Source: an uncultured Lachnospiraceae bacterium (GTDB taxonomy: Bacteria; Bacillota; Clostridia; Lachnospirales; Lachnospiraceae). From it: a DNA stretch of 64,000 nt. The DNA lies in NCBI GenBank assembly GCA_902783375.1, contig CACZQN010000006.1, positions 1-64,000 on the forward strand. Direction: 5' to 3'. Both the position numbers and the translations under genes were made by a program. The notes beneath the pieces are model-generated. The model had not been told where the DNA came from and did not search any database. It saw only the letters and a list, made by a program, of their open reading frames with translations. This document shows positions 1 to 8,370 of the stretch, in pieces (position 1 is the stretch's first letter; every line of letters starts with the position of its first letter).

Positions 1-92
1 CGATTTCGGCTTGCGTTTAACTATATGGGCGGTAGATTACCCATAGTCGGACTTTCACCAACAAGAACTGTGCCATGCCCGGCACACACAGA
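1..92 (-). other. Possible mobile-element or group II intron edge
   Basis: I see no credible gene here. Read on the minus strand, the stretch contains GGTGAAAGTCCGACTATGGG followed by a short pyrimidine/purine pattern. This resembles phrases found in the structured RNA of bacterial group II introns and near the ends of some transposable elements. No reverse transcriptase or transposase is visible because the window edge cuts the region. The resemblance is from memory and weak. Confidence 0.25.
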
Positions 93-96
93 CAAA

Positions 97-127
97 GGGG
101 GTTGCTTCTGCAACCCCTCTTTTTTGT
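97..127 (+). terminator. Intrinsic terminator, plus-strand U-tract
   Basis: A 9-bp stem with a TTCT loop (arms 97-105 and 110-118) is followed by CTTTTTTGT. The U-tract is best on the plus strand, so it ends something to the left of the window. It is also where leftward transcription of the minus-strand esterase remnant would arrive, but the minus-strand tail (TTTGTC) is poor. Confidence 0.7.
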
Positions 128-141
128 CTGATGATCCAATC

Positions 142-634
142 TCACTTTGCAAGTCTGTCAATCCATGCAAACAGTTCGTCGATATCATAATCGCCGCTGT
201 GCGGCAGTCCCCATGGCAGGAAGAAATCCACATCATAACCGGTATTCTTCAGCATCGTCTGAAGGATCACCGGAATCGCCAGAGCCGTATCTCTGTCATA
301 TGCACCGTGGCGGATTCTCCAGTGCGGTGCTTTGACGGCATGCTCATCGCGGATAAAGCGCGTCGGGTTCAGGAGCTTTATCACGGCATCATCTGCCATC
401 TCTGCTTCCACTTCTGTATATTCTGCAGCTGTCTTTGAAAAATGTCTTGCAAAGACCTGATCATCGCCGAATTCCTCGCACTCCGGGCTCAGAAGGGCAA
501 GATCATCAAAGGCCGGAGCCATCTTCATTCTCGTGATGGCGTGGATGAATCCCTTCCCATGCACGGTAGGTGATGGTCTGTCCGCCCAGTTCCAATGTCT
601 TCACTTCATACTGGTTCTTCTCAAATGTCAGCAT
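142..634 (-). pseudogene. Tannase/feruloyl-esterase-like hydrolase, internally deleted and frameshifted
   Basis: A remnant of an alpha/beta hydrolase that resembles subtype-B tannases. The N-terminus starts with ATG at 634 and reads MLTFEKNQYEVKTLELGG and on to TYRAWEG. At about 546-560 the reading frame changes and the sequence jumps to the C-terminal part of the family (HAITRMKMAPAFDDLALL, then HWRIRHGAYDRDTALAI and LPHSGDYDIDELFAWI). The late histidine in PHSGD is where the family's catalytic His usually sits. The central part, including the nucleophile elbow, is missing. Intact relatives run to several hundred residues, while this remnant has about 165 codons, so a deletion plus frameshift is the simplest reading. 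It follows the S15/esterase fusion gene by 43 bases in the same orientation and was probably part of the same unit. The tannase assignment is from motif memory. Confidence 0.65.
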
Positions 635-677
635 CTTAAACCCCGTTTCTTTTCCCTCAGGAATATCAGGATCTGAT

Positions 678-3653
678 TCAGATCCTGTTTGCGATAAATT
701 CCACCACAGCGCGCTTTACTTCCGGATCTTCCCCGAAAAATCCATTGTTATTGCAGAGAAGCAGCGACTTCACGCCTTTCCTCGTATAAGCCTCAAACAT
801 CCGTATGCTCTGCCCCATCGGTACCTGGATGCCGCAGTCAAAGATTCCATGAACCAGACAGAGCGGTGCGCTGTTTTCTGTGACGTGGCTGATCGGGCTC
901 GCCATGCGGGTGATCTCCCTGAGTGCCACATACTTCGGATCCTGGTCAAACAGATGTGCCTTCAGATCCGCCATTCCCTTTCCATAGCCGATGTGGCCGG
1001 TCATGCTGGCCGGCGGCGCAAAACCGCCATCACCATTCGCCACTTTATCCGGCTGGGACGGCCACACAAGCGCCGCGTCATCCCCGAAGTGAAGGATATC
1101 CGTCGGTGCAAAATACGCCGCTGCCGCTTTGATTCTGCTGTCATAACCGGTGTTCCCGCCGATATCTCCTTCCAGTGCAGGATCCCCGTTGACCGCTGCC
1201 ATCATGGATGTCAGATAGCCACCCATCGAGCCGCCGATCACCGCAAAGCGCTCCGGATCCAGGCCCAGTTCTTCACTGTGTGCCTTCAGGTATCGGATGC
1301 AGCCATGAACATCCACGCACGGTGCCTCCCAGATCTCCGGCGGCGTCAGCCGGTAATCAACGGAGGCTACCGCAAAGCCCTTCTCCAGGAACAGATCCGT
1401 GTTGCTCTCAAACTGGTGATGATTGCCGCCAAAGCCATGAATGTTGATCACGCACGGGAGCTTCGTCGGTTCTACGCCTGTCGGATATGCAATATTGATG
1501 TAGATGTCGAAGAAGTTCCGCATCATCGGGTTCATGTTTCCCTCGACGCCTTTCGATACCGGAACAGTCGCGACATAGAGATTCTTTTTGTCTGCCTCCC
1601 GCATCTTTCTGGCACGGTTCCACGGCATCTCCGGCAGCGGGATCTCATCGGAACATGTTCCGATCACCGCTCTTTCCGGAAGGATATCCCCGCCAGATAG
1701 TTTCAGGTTGTCCGCATCAGCATGGATGCAGACCTTACCTCCCTCTGTGATTCTCGCAATCTGTGCGCCATTCTGCAGCTGCCAGATCATCATGCCTTCC
1801 CCTGCCGGATAGACCTGTCTGGCAGGATAGAAGTCATAATCGGTCAGCTCGAACGGATCATAGTCTCCTTCTTTGAAATAGAGGCCGCCGCGCAGAAGGA
1901 TTGCTGTTCCGGTTTTGCCGTTCAGGAGCGTATGGGTGAAGGTCGTAACCGTCGGTCTGACCACCGGTAATGTGATAACAGACGGGCATTCTACACCTGT
2001 ATACAGTCTGACCCAAGGCATCTCTTCGCCGTCCTTCGGGAATCCCTCCGGCTGCTGGTAACCGGAACCGCCGCAGGAAATCGACACCTGCAGTCTGCTT
2101 CCCTTTTTGATGATTCTCGAGATCGCCTCCAGATGGAAGGACAGCTTCATCGGCTTTTCAGCAGAAAGGCTGACCATATCTTCCCGGTATCCTCTGTGAT
2201 ATGGGAGACCCAGTGCCATGTAGGCCGGATTCATGTGCGTCTTCGCATGGGACGCACGGATCACCCCTTCTGTCAGGAAATGGCTTGTCCCATCCGCTTC
2301 CACTTCCTCCAGCACCGCAAAGAAGTTGCCGTCCGGATGAGAGGATGTCACATAGAGATCCATCACCGGAATTCCGGTCAGTTCCAGATCTGCGGAAAGG
2401 ACCTCTCCGGTAAAGACGATGGACTTCGCATCCTCTGCCCGAAGATCCTCTTTGTTGTTCCGGTTCATCCGGCCGAACTTTGTATAATACTGAATATCAT
2501 TCCGGACCTGGTAGTCGACACTTCCACCCTGAGCCGGACAACTCTCTGCCAGCGCACCACCGGCAGACAGATAAAGCTTTGCAAAGGTCTGTCCGCTCAC
2601 CGGGAAATCATCATCAAACTTCCACGGGTTCCGTCCGGAAGACTCCCGCTCGCCGACCGTATAGTAGCGGACAGGCGGTTCTTTCCTGATGCAGGAATCT
2701 GCCCTATCTGTGGCTGCCGCCTGATCCTTGCAGTCTACAGCAGTAGATTCATCTTTCAGATACTTCGCAAATTCTTTTTCATGGACTGCAACCCAGTCAA
2801 TATCTCCCTCCGGGAATTCTGCTCCGGGACGGTAGATCCCGGTGTGCATCCACGGACCGATCATCAGCTTCCCGCCGATCCATTTCCAGGTGATGATCTT
2901 ATTCGTGACGCCCGGATCAAACCATGCGCCGAGGCTTGTCACCTGCACGTGGCCAAAGCGGACCTTGTCCATCTTCTCCCACATCGGAACATCCAGATTC
3001 GGGCGGTAGCCCAGGTACGGATGCACATCATCCCGGCACATGTTTTTGATGTGCTGGGCAAGGAACGGAAGGTTCCGCTCATGTGCCTTCTCGGCCTCGC
3101 GCAGCATCGATCCGTCCGCATCCTCATCAACCGAATCATTCTCCGGTGCGCGGCGGTTCGGATCCGGACCGCCTGCCATCTCCGGGAGTGCACTTGCTCC
3201 GTTCGGGAAATCCTGGTCATAGAAATCCATGCTGCAGTCACACGGAAAGCTCACCTTCAGGACTTCCGGCTGCTCGATCAGGTTGATCTCCTGGCTCATG
3301 CCGTAGTTGGAGCCACCATAGGTCCCGGCTTTGCCGTTGCACCACGGTTCTGCTGCCAGCTGACTGATCACCGAGGCAAGGTCTTTCCCGTCATGCAGGC
3401 CGAAGAAGCCGTCACTCACCCCAAAGGAAGCACCTGCCCCGCGAACCTCAACAATGGCGACTGCATATCCGTCAGCAACAAAACGATCAATGGACTCCTT
3501 CTCAAACTGATAGGCCTGGCGGCGCGGCGAGTATCCCGCTTTCATCAGAACCGGCACCCTGTCCTTACCGGATGCCGCTTCTTCCGGCAGATACACATCC
3601 ACAGCAAGTTTTGTACCATCTACGCCTGCATAATATCTGGAAATTCTGTTCAT
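678..3653 (-). CDS. Fusion of CocE/NonD-type S15 hydrolase with a second alpha/beta hydrolase
   Basis: A 991-residue protein in two halves. Residues 1-560 look like the peptidase S15/CocE family (X-Pro dipeptidyl-peptidase or acyl-ester hydrolase): the nucleophile is in TYGGSNYG (Ser115), the catalytic-His region in GPWMHTG, and a C-terminal jelly-roll section begins near GIPVMDLYV. Residues 560-991 form a second alpha/beta hydrolase of the acetyl/feruloyl-esterase type, with oxyanion region NIHGFGG, nucleophile GGSMGG (Ser809) and likely acid HGIFDCG (Asp939). At the usual His position the sequence reads NNNGFFGED, with no histidine. There is no signal peptide, so it is probably cytoplasmic. 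ATG 3653 is chosen because GAGG lies about ten bases upstream; an in-frame TTG at 3680 would add nine residues. It follows a small frameshifted gene and precedes a tannase-like remnant. Substrate is unknown; an ester or acylated peptide is inferred. Confidence 0.8.
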   Translation of the reverse strand: MNRISRYYAGVDGTKLAVDVYLPEEAASGKDRVPVLMKAGYSPRRQAYQFEKESIDRFVADGYAVAIVEVRGAGASFGVSDGFFGLHDGKDLASVISQLAAEPWCNGKAGTYGGSNYGMSQEINLIEQPEVLKVSFPCDCSMDFYDQDFPNGASALPEMAGGPDPNRRAPENDSVDEDADGSMLREAEKAHERNLPFLAQHIKNMCRDDVHPYLGYRPNLDVPMWEKMDKVRFGHVQVTSLGAWFDPGVTNKIITWKWIGGKLMIGPWMHTGIYRPGAEFPEGDIDWVAVHEKEFAKYLKDESTAVDCKDQAAATDRADSCIRKEPPVRYYTVGERESSGRNPWKFDDDFPVSGQTFAKLYLSAGGALAESCPAQGGSVDYQVRNDIQYYTKFGRMNRNNKEDLRAEDAKSIVFTGEVLSADLELTGIPVMDLYVTSSHPDGNFFAVLEEVEADGTSHFLTEGVIRASHAKTHMNPAYMALGLPYHRGYREDMVSLSAEKPMKLSFHLEAISRIIKKGSRLQVSISCGGSGYQQPEGFPKDGEEMPWVRLYTGVECPSVITLPVVRPTVTTFTHTLLNGKTGTAILLRGGLYFKEGDYDPFELTDYDFYPARQVYPAGEGMMIWQLQNGAQIARITEGGKVCIHADADNLKLSGGDILPERAVIGTCSDEIPLPEMPWNRARKMREADKKNLYVATVPVSKGVEGNMNPMMRNFFDIYINIAYPTGVEPTKLPCVINIHGFGGNHHQFESNTDLFLEKGFAVASVDYRLTPPEIWEAPCVDVHGCIRYLKAHSEELGLDPERFAVIGGSMGGYLTSMMAAVNGDPALEGDIGGNTGYDSRIKAAAAYFAPTDILHFGDDAALVWPSQPDKVANGDGGFAPPASMTGHIGYGKGMADLKAHLFDQDPKYVALREITRMASPISHVTENSAPLCLVHGIFDCGIQVPMGQSIRMFEAYTRKGVKSLLLCNNNGFFGEDPEVKRAVVEFIANRI

Positions 3654-3676
3654 CTTTCGTACCTCATTTTCATGAT

Positions 3677-3959
3677 TCAATCGATAATTCTGTTCGCCAG
3701 CTGGAATGCAATCATCTCAGAATATTGCTCAATATTCCCTTTTTTCAGTTTGCCGGTGCTCAGATTGTAAATATATGCGACTGCTGTATCTCCTGCGTAA
3801 CATTCAAAGATCAGTTCATCTCCGACAAGAAGGCTAGCGCCAATTGCTCCGTTGACCGTACGGATTCTCTCTCCGCCTTTCCAGTTCCGGTACGCCCTGT
3901 AGATACGGGATTTTCCCGACAAGCCCGATTCCAAGAACGATTGACAGATTTCTTTTCAT
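3677..3959 (-). pseudogene. Small gene with an apparent single-base frameshift
   Basis: An excellent ribosome binding site (AAAGGAGAAGGAT) precedes ATG 3959, which begins MKRNLSIVLGIGLVGK, a short hydrophobic N-terminus. That frame stops near 3832. From about 3915 the adjacent frame continues with IYRAYRNWKGGERIRTV and runs to a TGA at 3677. Removing one base from the AAAA run near 3915 would join both frames into a protein of about 94 residues with a membrane-like start. It is therefore either a real frameshift mutation or a homopolymer error. I do not recognise the product. It lies between the transglutaminase gene (15 bases upstream) and the S15/esterase fusion. Confidence 0.5.
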
Positions 3960-3974
3960 ATCCTTCTCCTTTCA

Positions 3975-5552
3975 TCATTTCTGATCCCATCCAGGAAGCC
4001 GGTACTGCCACTTCTCCTCGAAAGGATCAAAATATATCTCATAATACCACTCACTGTAACTCCGTTTATCTCCCTGGTGATATGCCCGCAGATAAAACAC
4101 ATTATACCTGTAATCAGGGAGGTTTCCTTCCTCCAGTGCACTGACCGGAATTCTTACTTTGTATTCCCCGGCCTTCGCTGTCGGACTGGCTTTTGCCGTG
4201 TAGATCACTTTACGTACATTTTTCTGTTTTTCTTTGTCCCATGTCGTGGCACCGACCTGGATACCGGTCAGCATGTCACCGTCTGCAGAAGCATCGTTCA
4301 GTTTGATTGTGACCGTTTTCTCATTCCCCGCTATGGCAGTGACCGTTGCAGCCTCTTTCGGAACCGCATAATGATAATCCGTCGTCTTCACTGCTGGAAT
4401 CGTTACGAGATCACCATAGGCTGTGACTTTCTTCCATTCCGAAGGATCGTCGCTGCTGCGATCCTCGTACTTACAGTATGGCTTCAGTGCCAGTTTCACA
4501 TAAGAACCCTTCTTCCGGGGTTCTACATATAATGTATCTTTTTCCTGCGGCTTCCAGTCCGCGTACTTTTTGTACTTCACCGACCGATAACCGGTCTTTC
4601 CCTGATATTCTTTCGTATAGACCCGGTATCCCCATTCCGAGTCGAAGATAAATCCATCGCCGATCGCATGCACGGCCAGACATGCATGATTATCCGTCAG
4701 AGATATATGATATCCAGATTCTACATCTGTATGGAAGTCCGCTTCTTTCCGGATATCCGGAAACTCAGGATATGTGATCTCTTTCCGCTCATCAGAGATC
4801 TCCAGACGGGCAGGCCAGTGGCTGTTGCCGGCAGTGCGATCCATGTCTTTTCCGCTCAGATTATAGTACAGATACTTTGGCGGCTTCCCAAAGACATTCT
4901 TCTCACCCTCAGATGTTCCTGGCAGTCCATAGAACTTGTTCATACAATCCCAGGTAACATCGATGGATCTCCACTGCCCTTCATAAAACACGATATTCCA
5001 GGCATGTGCTTCACCTCCGATACCATTTCCTCTGCTATCTGTGTTTGTGATTTGTATACAGGGAATTCCCACGCAACGCAGATAGAATGCAAAATCGAAT
5101 GCAAAGTTTTCGCAGACGCCGATAAATGTACGCTCCAGAAAAGGCTTCTCATCATTCCCGATCTGGGTGAGATACTGGTTCTTCAGGTCAAAATCGTTAT
5201 TCCGGTAACCGGGATGATCGTATGCGTACGCCCTGCACATCCAGTCATGGATTGCCTTGATCTTCTCCGCTTCCGTGTCACACCCTTTTGTGAGCTCCTG
5301 CATTGCCGGGTATGCTTCTTTGTATTTTGCATTATGCTTCATCAATAAGGTGGGTCTTGCAAAATCCTGTGGATCCAGCTTTTCCGTCAGTCTCAGGACC
5401 GGATCATCTGCTTCAGGAACCCAGTCTTTTTCCGGCACATATTGCCATTCATCATTCCAGGATTCCTCTTGAGTCCCTGCGTGGACCGGCACACAGCAGC
5501 TGATCAGTATCAAACCAAGTAAAAATGCTCCGGCTGCTACTCTCTTCTTCAT
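3975..5552 (-). CDS. Secreted transglutaminase-like protein
   Basis: A 525-residue exported protein. The N-terminus MKKRVAAGAFLLGLILISCC is a signal peptide ending near VHAG; the CC pair could also serve as a lipobox. The transglutaminase-like core (about residues 85-215) shows the expected triad order: Cys in FIGVCENFAF, His in GEAHAWNIV, Asp in SIDVTWD. The C-terminal half (about 270-525) is rich in beta strands and aromatic residues and looks like cell-surface beta-sandwich or fibronectin-like modules. Proteins of this kind in Firmicutes act outside the membrane as proteases or crosslinking/amidase-like enzymes, but the exact reaction cannot be read. The ribosome binding site is GGGAGGGGG before ATG 5552, and a TTGAAT-17-TAAACT promoter lies just upstream. 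It heads a likely operon with the small frameshifted gene and the S15/esterase fusion. Confidence 0.8.
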   Translation of the reverse strand: MKKRVAAGAFLLGLILISCCVPVHAGTQEESWNDEWQYVPEKDWVPEADDPVLRLTEKLDPQDFARPTLLMKHNAKYKEAYPAMQELTKGCDTEAEKIKAIHDWMCRAYAYDHPGYRNNDFDLKNQYLTQIGNDEKPFLERTFIGVCENFAFDFAFYLRCVGIPCIQITNTDSRGNGIGGEAHAWNIVFYEGQWRSIDVTWDCMNKFYGLPGTSEGEKNVFGKPPKYLYYNLSGKDMDRTAGNSHWPARLEISDERKEITYPEFPDIRKEADFHTDVESGYHISLTDNHACLAVHAIGDGFIFDSEWGYRVYTKEYQGKTGYRSVKYKKYADWKPQEKDTLYVEPRKKGSYVKLALKPYCKYEDRSSDDPSEWKKVTAYGDLVTIPAVKTTDYHYAVPKEAATVTAIAGNEKTVTIKLNDASADGDMLTGIQVGATTWDKEKQKNVRKVIYTAKASPTAKAGEYKVRIPVSALEEGNLPDYRYNVFYLRAYHQGDKRSYSEWYYEIYFDPFEEKWQYRLPGWDQK

Positions 5553-5603
5553 GACAATCCCCCTCCCTCTGTGATGATCCGAATCTTACAGAATTCTCTC
5601 TTC

Positions 5604-5632
5604 AGTTTAGCAGAGTTTTAGAGCGCATTCAA
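5604..5632 (-). promoter_or_regulatory. Sigma-A-type promoter of the transglutaminase operon
   Basis: On the minus strand, TTGAAT (5627-5632) and TAAACT (5604-5609) are separated by 17 bases, about 50 bases upstream of the start codon at 5552. It sits directly after the terminator of the metallo-hydrolase gene, so it restarts transcription. Confidence 0.6.
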
Positions 5633-5677
5633 TAAAAAAATGCCCCTGTCAGAGTTTCATCTGCTCTGACAAGGGCA
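5633..5677 (-). terminator. Terminator of the metallo-hydrolase gene
   Basis: Arms TGCCCCTGTCAGAG (5641-5654) and CTCTGACAAGGGCA (5664-5677) pair with one mismatch. On the minus strand the stem is followed by seven T residues. It lies 21 bases after the stop codon at 5699. Confidence 0.85.
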
Positions 5678-5698
5678 TATTCTATTCTGCTATCACGA

Positions 5699-6586
5699 TC
5701 AGCGGATCAGGTTTGGTTCTCCCTTGATCTCCGGGTGCGGACGTCTCCTAAGCATGTCTTTGCTGTAGACAATGTTGCAGGTACCGCCTGCCTTCGGCAG
5801 GAAACTGTCCCCGCGCTCCAGTGCAAGGTAACCCGGTGCACCGGAAGTTGTGACAGTCTCGATTGCATCGTCCTCTCCCGCGAGGATCTTATCACAAAGC
5901 GCAATACCATCATCGATGGTGGTCTTTGGTACGCTCGCCGGGCCGTGGCCGCCCCACATCACATCAAAACGGTCCTGGTAAGTCTTGAAATGCAGAAGGC
6001 TCTCCTTGTACTCCTCGATCGTCGTCGATCCCGGAAGGTTGATCAGCGTGTTCACATTGCAGGCATCTCCGGAATAGACACAGTTGTTCTTTTCATCTAA
6101 AAGGACGATGGTGCCATAGGTGTGACCCGGCACTTCGATCACTTCAATCTTCACACCACCACCGAGATCAAATACATCGCCTTCATAGACCGGATAGGTG
6201 CGGATGGCCTGCACATCGATCACATCGCTCATGACCGCCTGAGACGGGAATGTCTCACTCTTTCCATAAGCCATATTTACAAAATTCAGTCTTCTCTCCT
6301 TCGAGAAGCAGCGATCGGAGTACATCAGTGCGATGTCATCCGGATGGATGAAGCAGGAACCAAATTCCAGTGCTCCCGGTGCATGATCCACATGGCCATG
6401 TGTGATCACAACAGTCACCGGCAGATCGGTCAGTTCCCTGACAAAGCCTTTCAGGGATCCGACGCCGCAAAGCGTATCGATCAGCAGGGCACGCTCCGTT
6501 CCTTCCACCAGAAAGCCCTGGACGGTTCCGCAGCTGATCAGCGTAACGTTGTCATAGATCTTCTTCGAAGTGAAAAATTTGCTCAT
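5699..6586 (-). CDS. MBL-fold metallo-hydrolase
   Basis: A 295-residue metallo-beta-lactamase-fold hydrolase. The zinc ligand motifs are visible in order: THGHVDHAPG (HxHxDH) near residue 72, VPGHTYG, YSGDA and WGGHGP. No signal peptide is present, so it is a cytoplasmic enzyme. Start ATG 6586 is chosen for its AGGAGG site; a longer frame to 6658 has no comparable site and would add a non-family N-terminus. It is downstream of the sugar-binding lipoprotein gene with a hairpin between them and is closed by a strong terminator. A second MBL-fold protein (13560-14375) opens the same cluster. The family includes lactonases, thioesterases and other hydrolases, and the substrate cannot be deduced. 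Confidence 0.85.
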   Translation of the reverse strand: MSKFFTSKKIYDNVTLISCGTVQGFLVEGTERALLIDTLCGVGSLKGFVRELTDLPVTVVITHGHVDHAPGALEFGSCFIHPDDIALMYSDRCFSKERRLNFVNMAYGKSETFPSQAVMSDVIDVQAIRTYPVYEGDVFDLGGGVKIEVIEVPGHTYGTIVLLDEKNNCVYSGDACNVNTLINLPGSTTIEEYKESLLHFKTYQDRFDVMWGGHGPASVPKTTIDDGIALCDKILAGEDDAIETVTTSGAPGYLALERGDSFLPKAGGTCNIVYSKDMLRRRPHPEIKGEPNLIR

Positions 6587-6639
6587 AAGACCTCCTATCC
6601 GCTCATGCGGTTTGATCGCTTCCGGATCCGAATGAAAGT

Positions 6640-6674
6640 ACAGGCCTCCAGGAAGCAAGCTTCCTGAGGCCTGT
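6640..6674 (-). terminator. Stem-loop after the binding-protein gene
   Basis: A long stem (6640-6655 with 6660-6674, one bulge, CAAG loop) lies just after the stop of the solute-binding protein and before the metallo-hydrolase start. The minus-strand tail TACTTTCATTC is only moderately U-rich, so it may be a partial terminator or a 3'-protecting hairpin that keeps binding-protein mRNA abundant. Confidence 0.6.
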
Positions 6675-6700
6675 ATTCATTCGTTTCCGCGAACTTGTGA

Positions 6701-8242
6701 TTATTTTGCTAAGTGTGCATCCAGCTGCTTCTGCTTCTCAGCGATGACGTCGTCCTCACCTGCTGCCTTCAGCTCAGCCTTGTACTGTTCCAGTGTCTCA
6801 TCGGTATCAACCGCACCGGACATAACAGCTGCATAGTACTTGTTATAGGTGTTGATACAGGAAGTGTACTGGTCGGATACCGGGCTGGGATCGAAGATAC
6901 AGCCGACCGTTGCACCGACGATTGCATCTGCATCGTAGTTTGCATAGATTTCTCTATAACCATCAACGGTGTTGTAAGAAAGAAGACCATTTCTGTTGTT
7001 CGGGAGAATCCAGCCATTGACATGACCGCAGGTCCAGGTGTCGTTGCTGAGATCCTGTCCCTCTGGGAATGCTGCCTTGCCGGCATCGTTCACAACATAG
7101 TTCTCGCCCTCGATACCCCACTTCAGGAGGTTCGCAATGTCCTCATTGATGTAGAGCTGACGGAGAACCTCAAAGGACTCTTCCGGATACTTGGTATTTG
7201 CACAGATACCATAGGTCAGACCGGAACCAGCGGAAGAGCCGGACCAGTTCTTGTTCATAGCGAGGTTATACCAGAAGGAATCGTCTGTGGTGATTCCCGG
7301 AGGATAGGTACCACGGTCGATGACACAGAAGCCTCTGCCCTGCTGAATCAGCGGAGTCCAGGTCTCGGTATTGGAAAGGACGTCCTGCATGATCAGGCCT
7401 TCCTGATACCAGGTGCGCATTGCCTTTGCAAAATCAACATACTCTGCACAGTCTGTGATGGAGATGACCTTACCGGAGTTACCGTTGTCTTCAACGACAC
7501 CAACCTGGTAGTTATCACCGAGGTTATCCCAGTTCATGCCCATCAGAAGAATGGAGCCGGACTGCGGAACAACACCCATGGTGCCCGGGAATGTCTCAAC
7601 TGCCTTCTTAACAAGGTCATGCAGTTCTTCCAGTGTCCAGATCTCGCCGTCACGCGGATCAACACCCATCTCATCCATCATCTTCTTGTTCGCATGAACA
7701 ATCGTAGCGCTGGAGAAATAGTTGTTGACGGTGATTGCATAGATCTTGCCGTCACGCTTGTTGACTTCCAGGTACTGTGGCTTGAAGATGTTCAGGAAAT
7801 CCTGCTCATACTTGCTGTAGTACGGGGTCATATCAAGCAGCTGGCCATTGTTGTAGTAAGTGCTGATGTTGCCGACATAGACAACGTCTGCCTCACCGGA
7901 ACCGGTCATCATCATGTTCAGCTCCTGGGAATAGGAACCGAAACCATGCCAGGTCAGTTCGATCTGAACGCCGATCTCTTTTGCAAGGATCTCATTGATT
8001 GCTGCAACAACCTTTTCATTGTTGTCTGTGTTTGCACCGGTCGGAATATGGACTTTAACGACCGGCATCTTGCTGACATCTGTCTCTTTGACACGGGAAG
8101 CGGTCTCTGCGCCTGCAGAAGCTGTGGTGTTCCCGCCTGTCGGGTTTGTGGTTGTGTTTCCGCTGCCGCCACATGCAGAAAGCATGCCGACCATCATCGC
8201 GCTGGCAAGCAGAAGGCCAAGAACCTTACGGAATTTCTTCAT
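6701..8242 (-). CDS. Sugar ABC transporter substrate-binding lipoprotein (DUF3502-type)
   Basis: A 513-residue extracellular solute-binding protein anchored by lipid: signal MKKFRKVLGLLLASAMMVGM followed by the lipobox LSAC. The N-terminal body (VVKVHIPTGANTDNNEKVVA and following) and the late segment (FDPSPVSDQYTSCINTYNKY, ending in a helical LEQYKAELKAAG tail) match the LplA/YtcQ-like sugar-binding proteins with a C-terminal DUF3502 domain. No permease or ATPase gene is adjacent, so it either uses permeases encoded elsewhere or works as a co-sensor for the YesM/YesN-type pair encoded just upstream. The ribosome binding site is AAGGAGGAGAAC. A terminator separates it from the response regulator gene, so it probably has its own promoter, controlled by that regulator. 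Confidence 0.85.
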   Translation of the reverse strand: MKKFRKVLGLLLASAMMVGMLSACGGSGNTTTNPTGGNTTASAGAETASRVKETDVSKMPVVKVHIPTGANTDNNEKVVAAINEILAKEIGVQIELTWHGFGSYSQELNMMMTGSGEADVVYVGNISTYYNNGQLLDMTPYYSKYEQDFLNIFKPQYLEVNKRDGKIYAITVNNYFSSATIVHANKKMMDEMGVDPRDGEIWTLEELHDLVKKAVETFPGTMGVVPQSGSILLMGMNWDNLGDNYQVGVVEDNGNSGKVISITDCAEYVDFAKAMRTWYQEGLIMQDVLSNTETWTPLIQQGRGFCVIDRGTYPPGITTDDSFWYNLAMNKNWSGSSAGSGLTYGICANTKYPEESFEVLRQLYINEDIANLLKWGIEGENYVVNDAGKAAFPEGQDLSNDTWTCGHVNGWILPNNRNGLLSYNTVDGYREIYANYDADAIVGATVGCIFDPSPVSDQYTSCINTYNKYYAAVMSGAVDTDETLEQYKAELKAAGEDDVIAEKQKQLDAHLAK

Positions 8243-8318
8243 GTTCTCCTCCTTGGAAAATAGGATGCCATCTGAGGCATCGTCCTAAGAATCATGATGC
8301 CATTCTACCGAACCTGCG

Positions 8319-8364
8319 GGAAAAAAACTGTCGGAAAAAAGACTTCAAATATCTTTTTTCCGAC
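8319..8364 (-). terminator. Terminator after the response regulator
   Basis: Perfect 13-bp arms GTCGGAAAAAAGA (8330-8342) and its complement (8352-8364) with a 9-base loop are followed on the minus strand by AGTTTTTTTCC. It starts seven bases beyond the regulator's stop codon and isolates the regulatory genes from the binding-protein gene. Confidence 0.85.
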
Positions 8365-8370
8365 ATCGTT

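Noticed and set aside
1-438. Open frames of 71 and 137 codons at the left edge
   Set aside because: They run through a terminator hairpin and the antisense of the esterase remnant, and show no family motif.
6713-8263. A 516-codon plus-strand open frame opposite the sugar-binding protein
   Set aside because: The content is rich in Cys/Val/Ile, as expected for the complement of this codon usage, with no ribosome binding site and no family motif.
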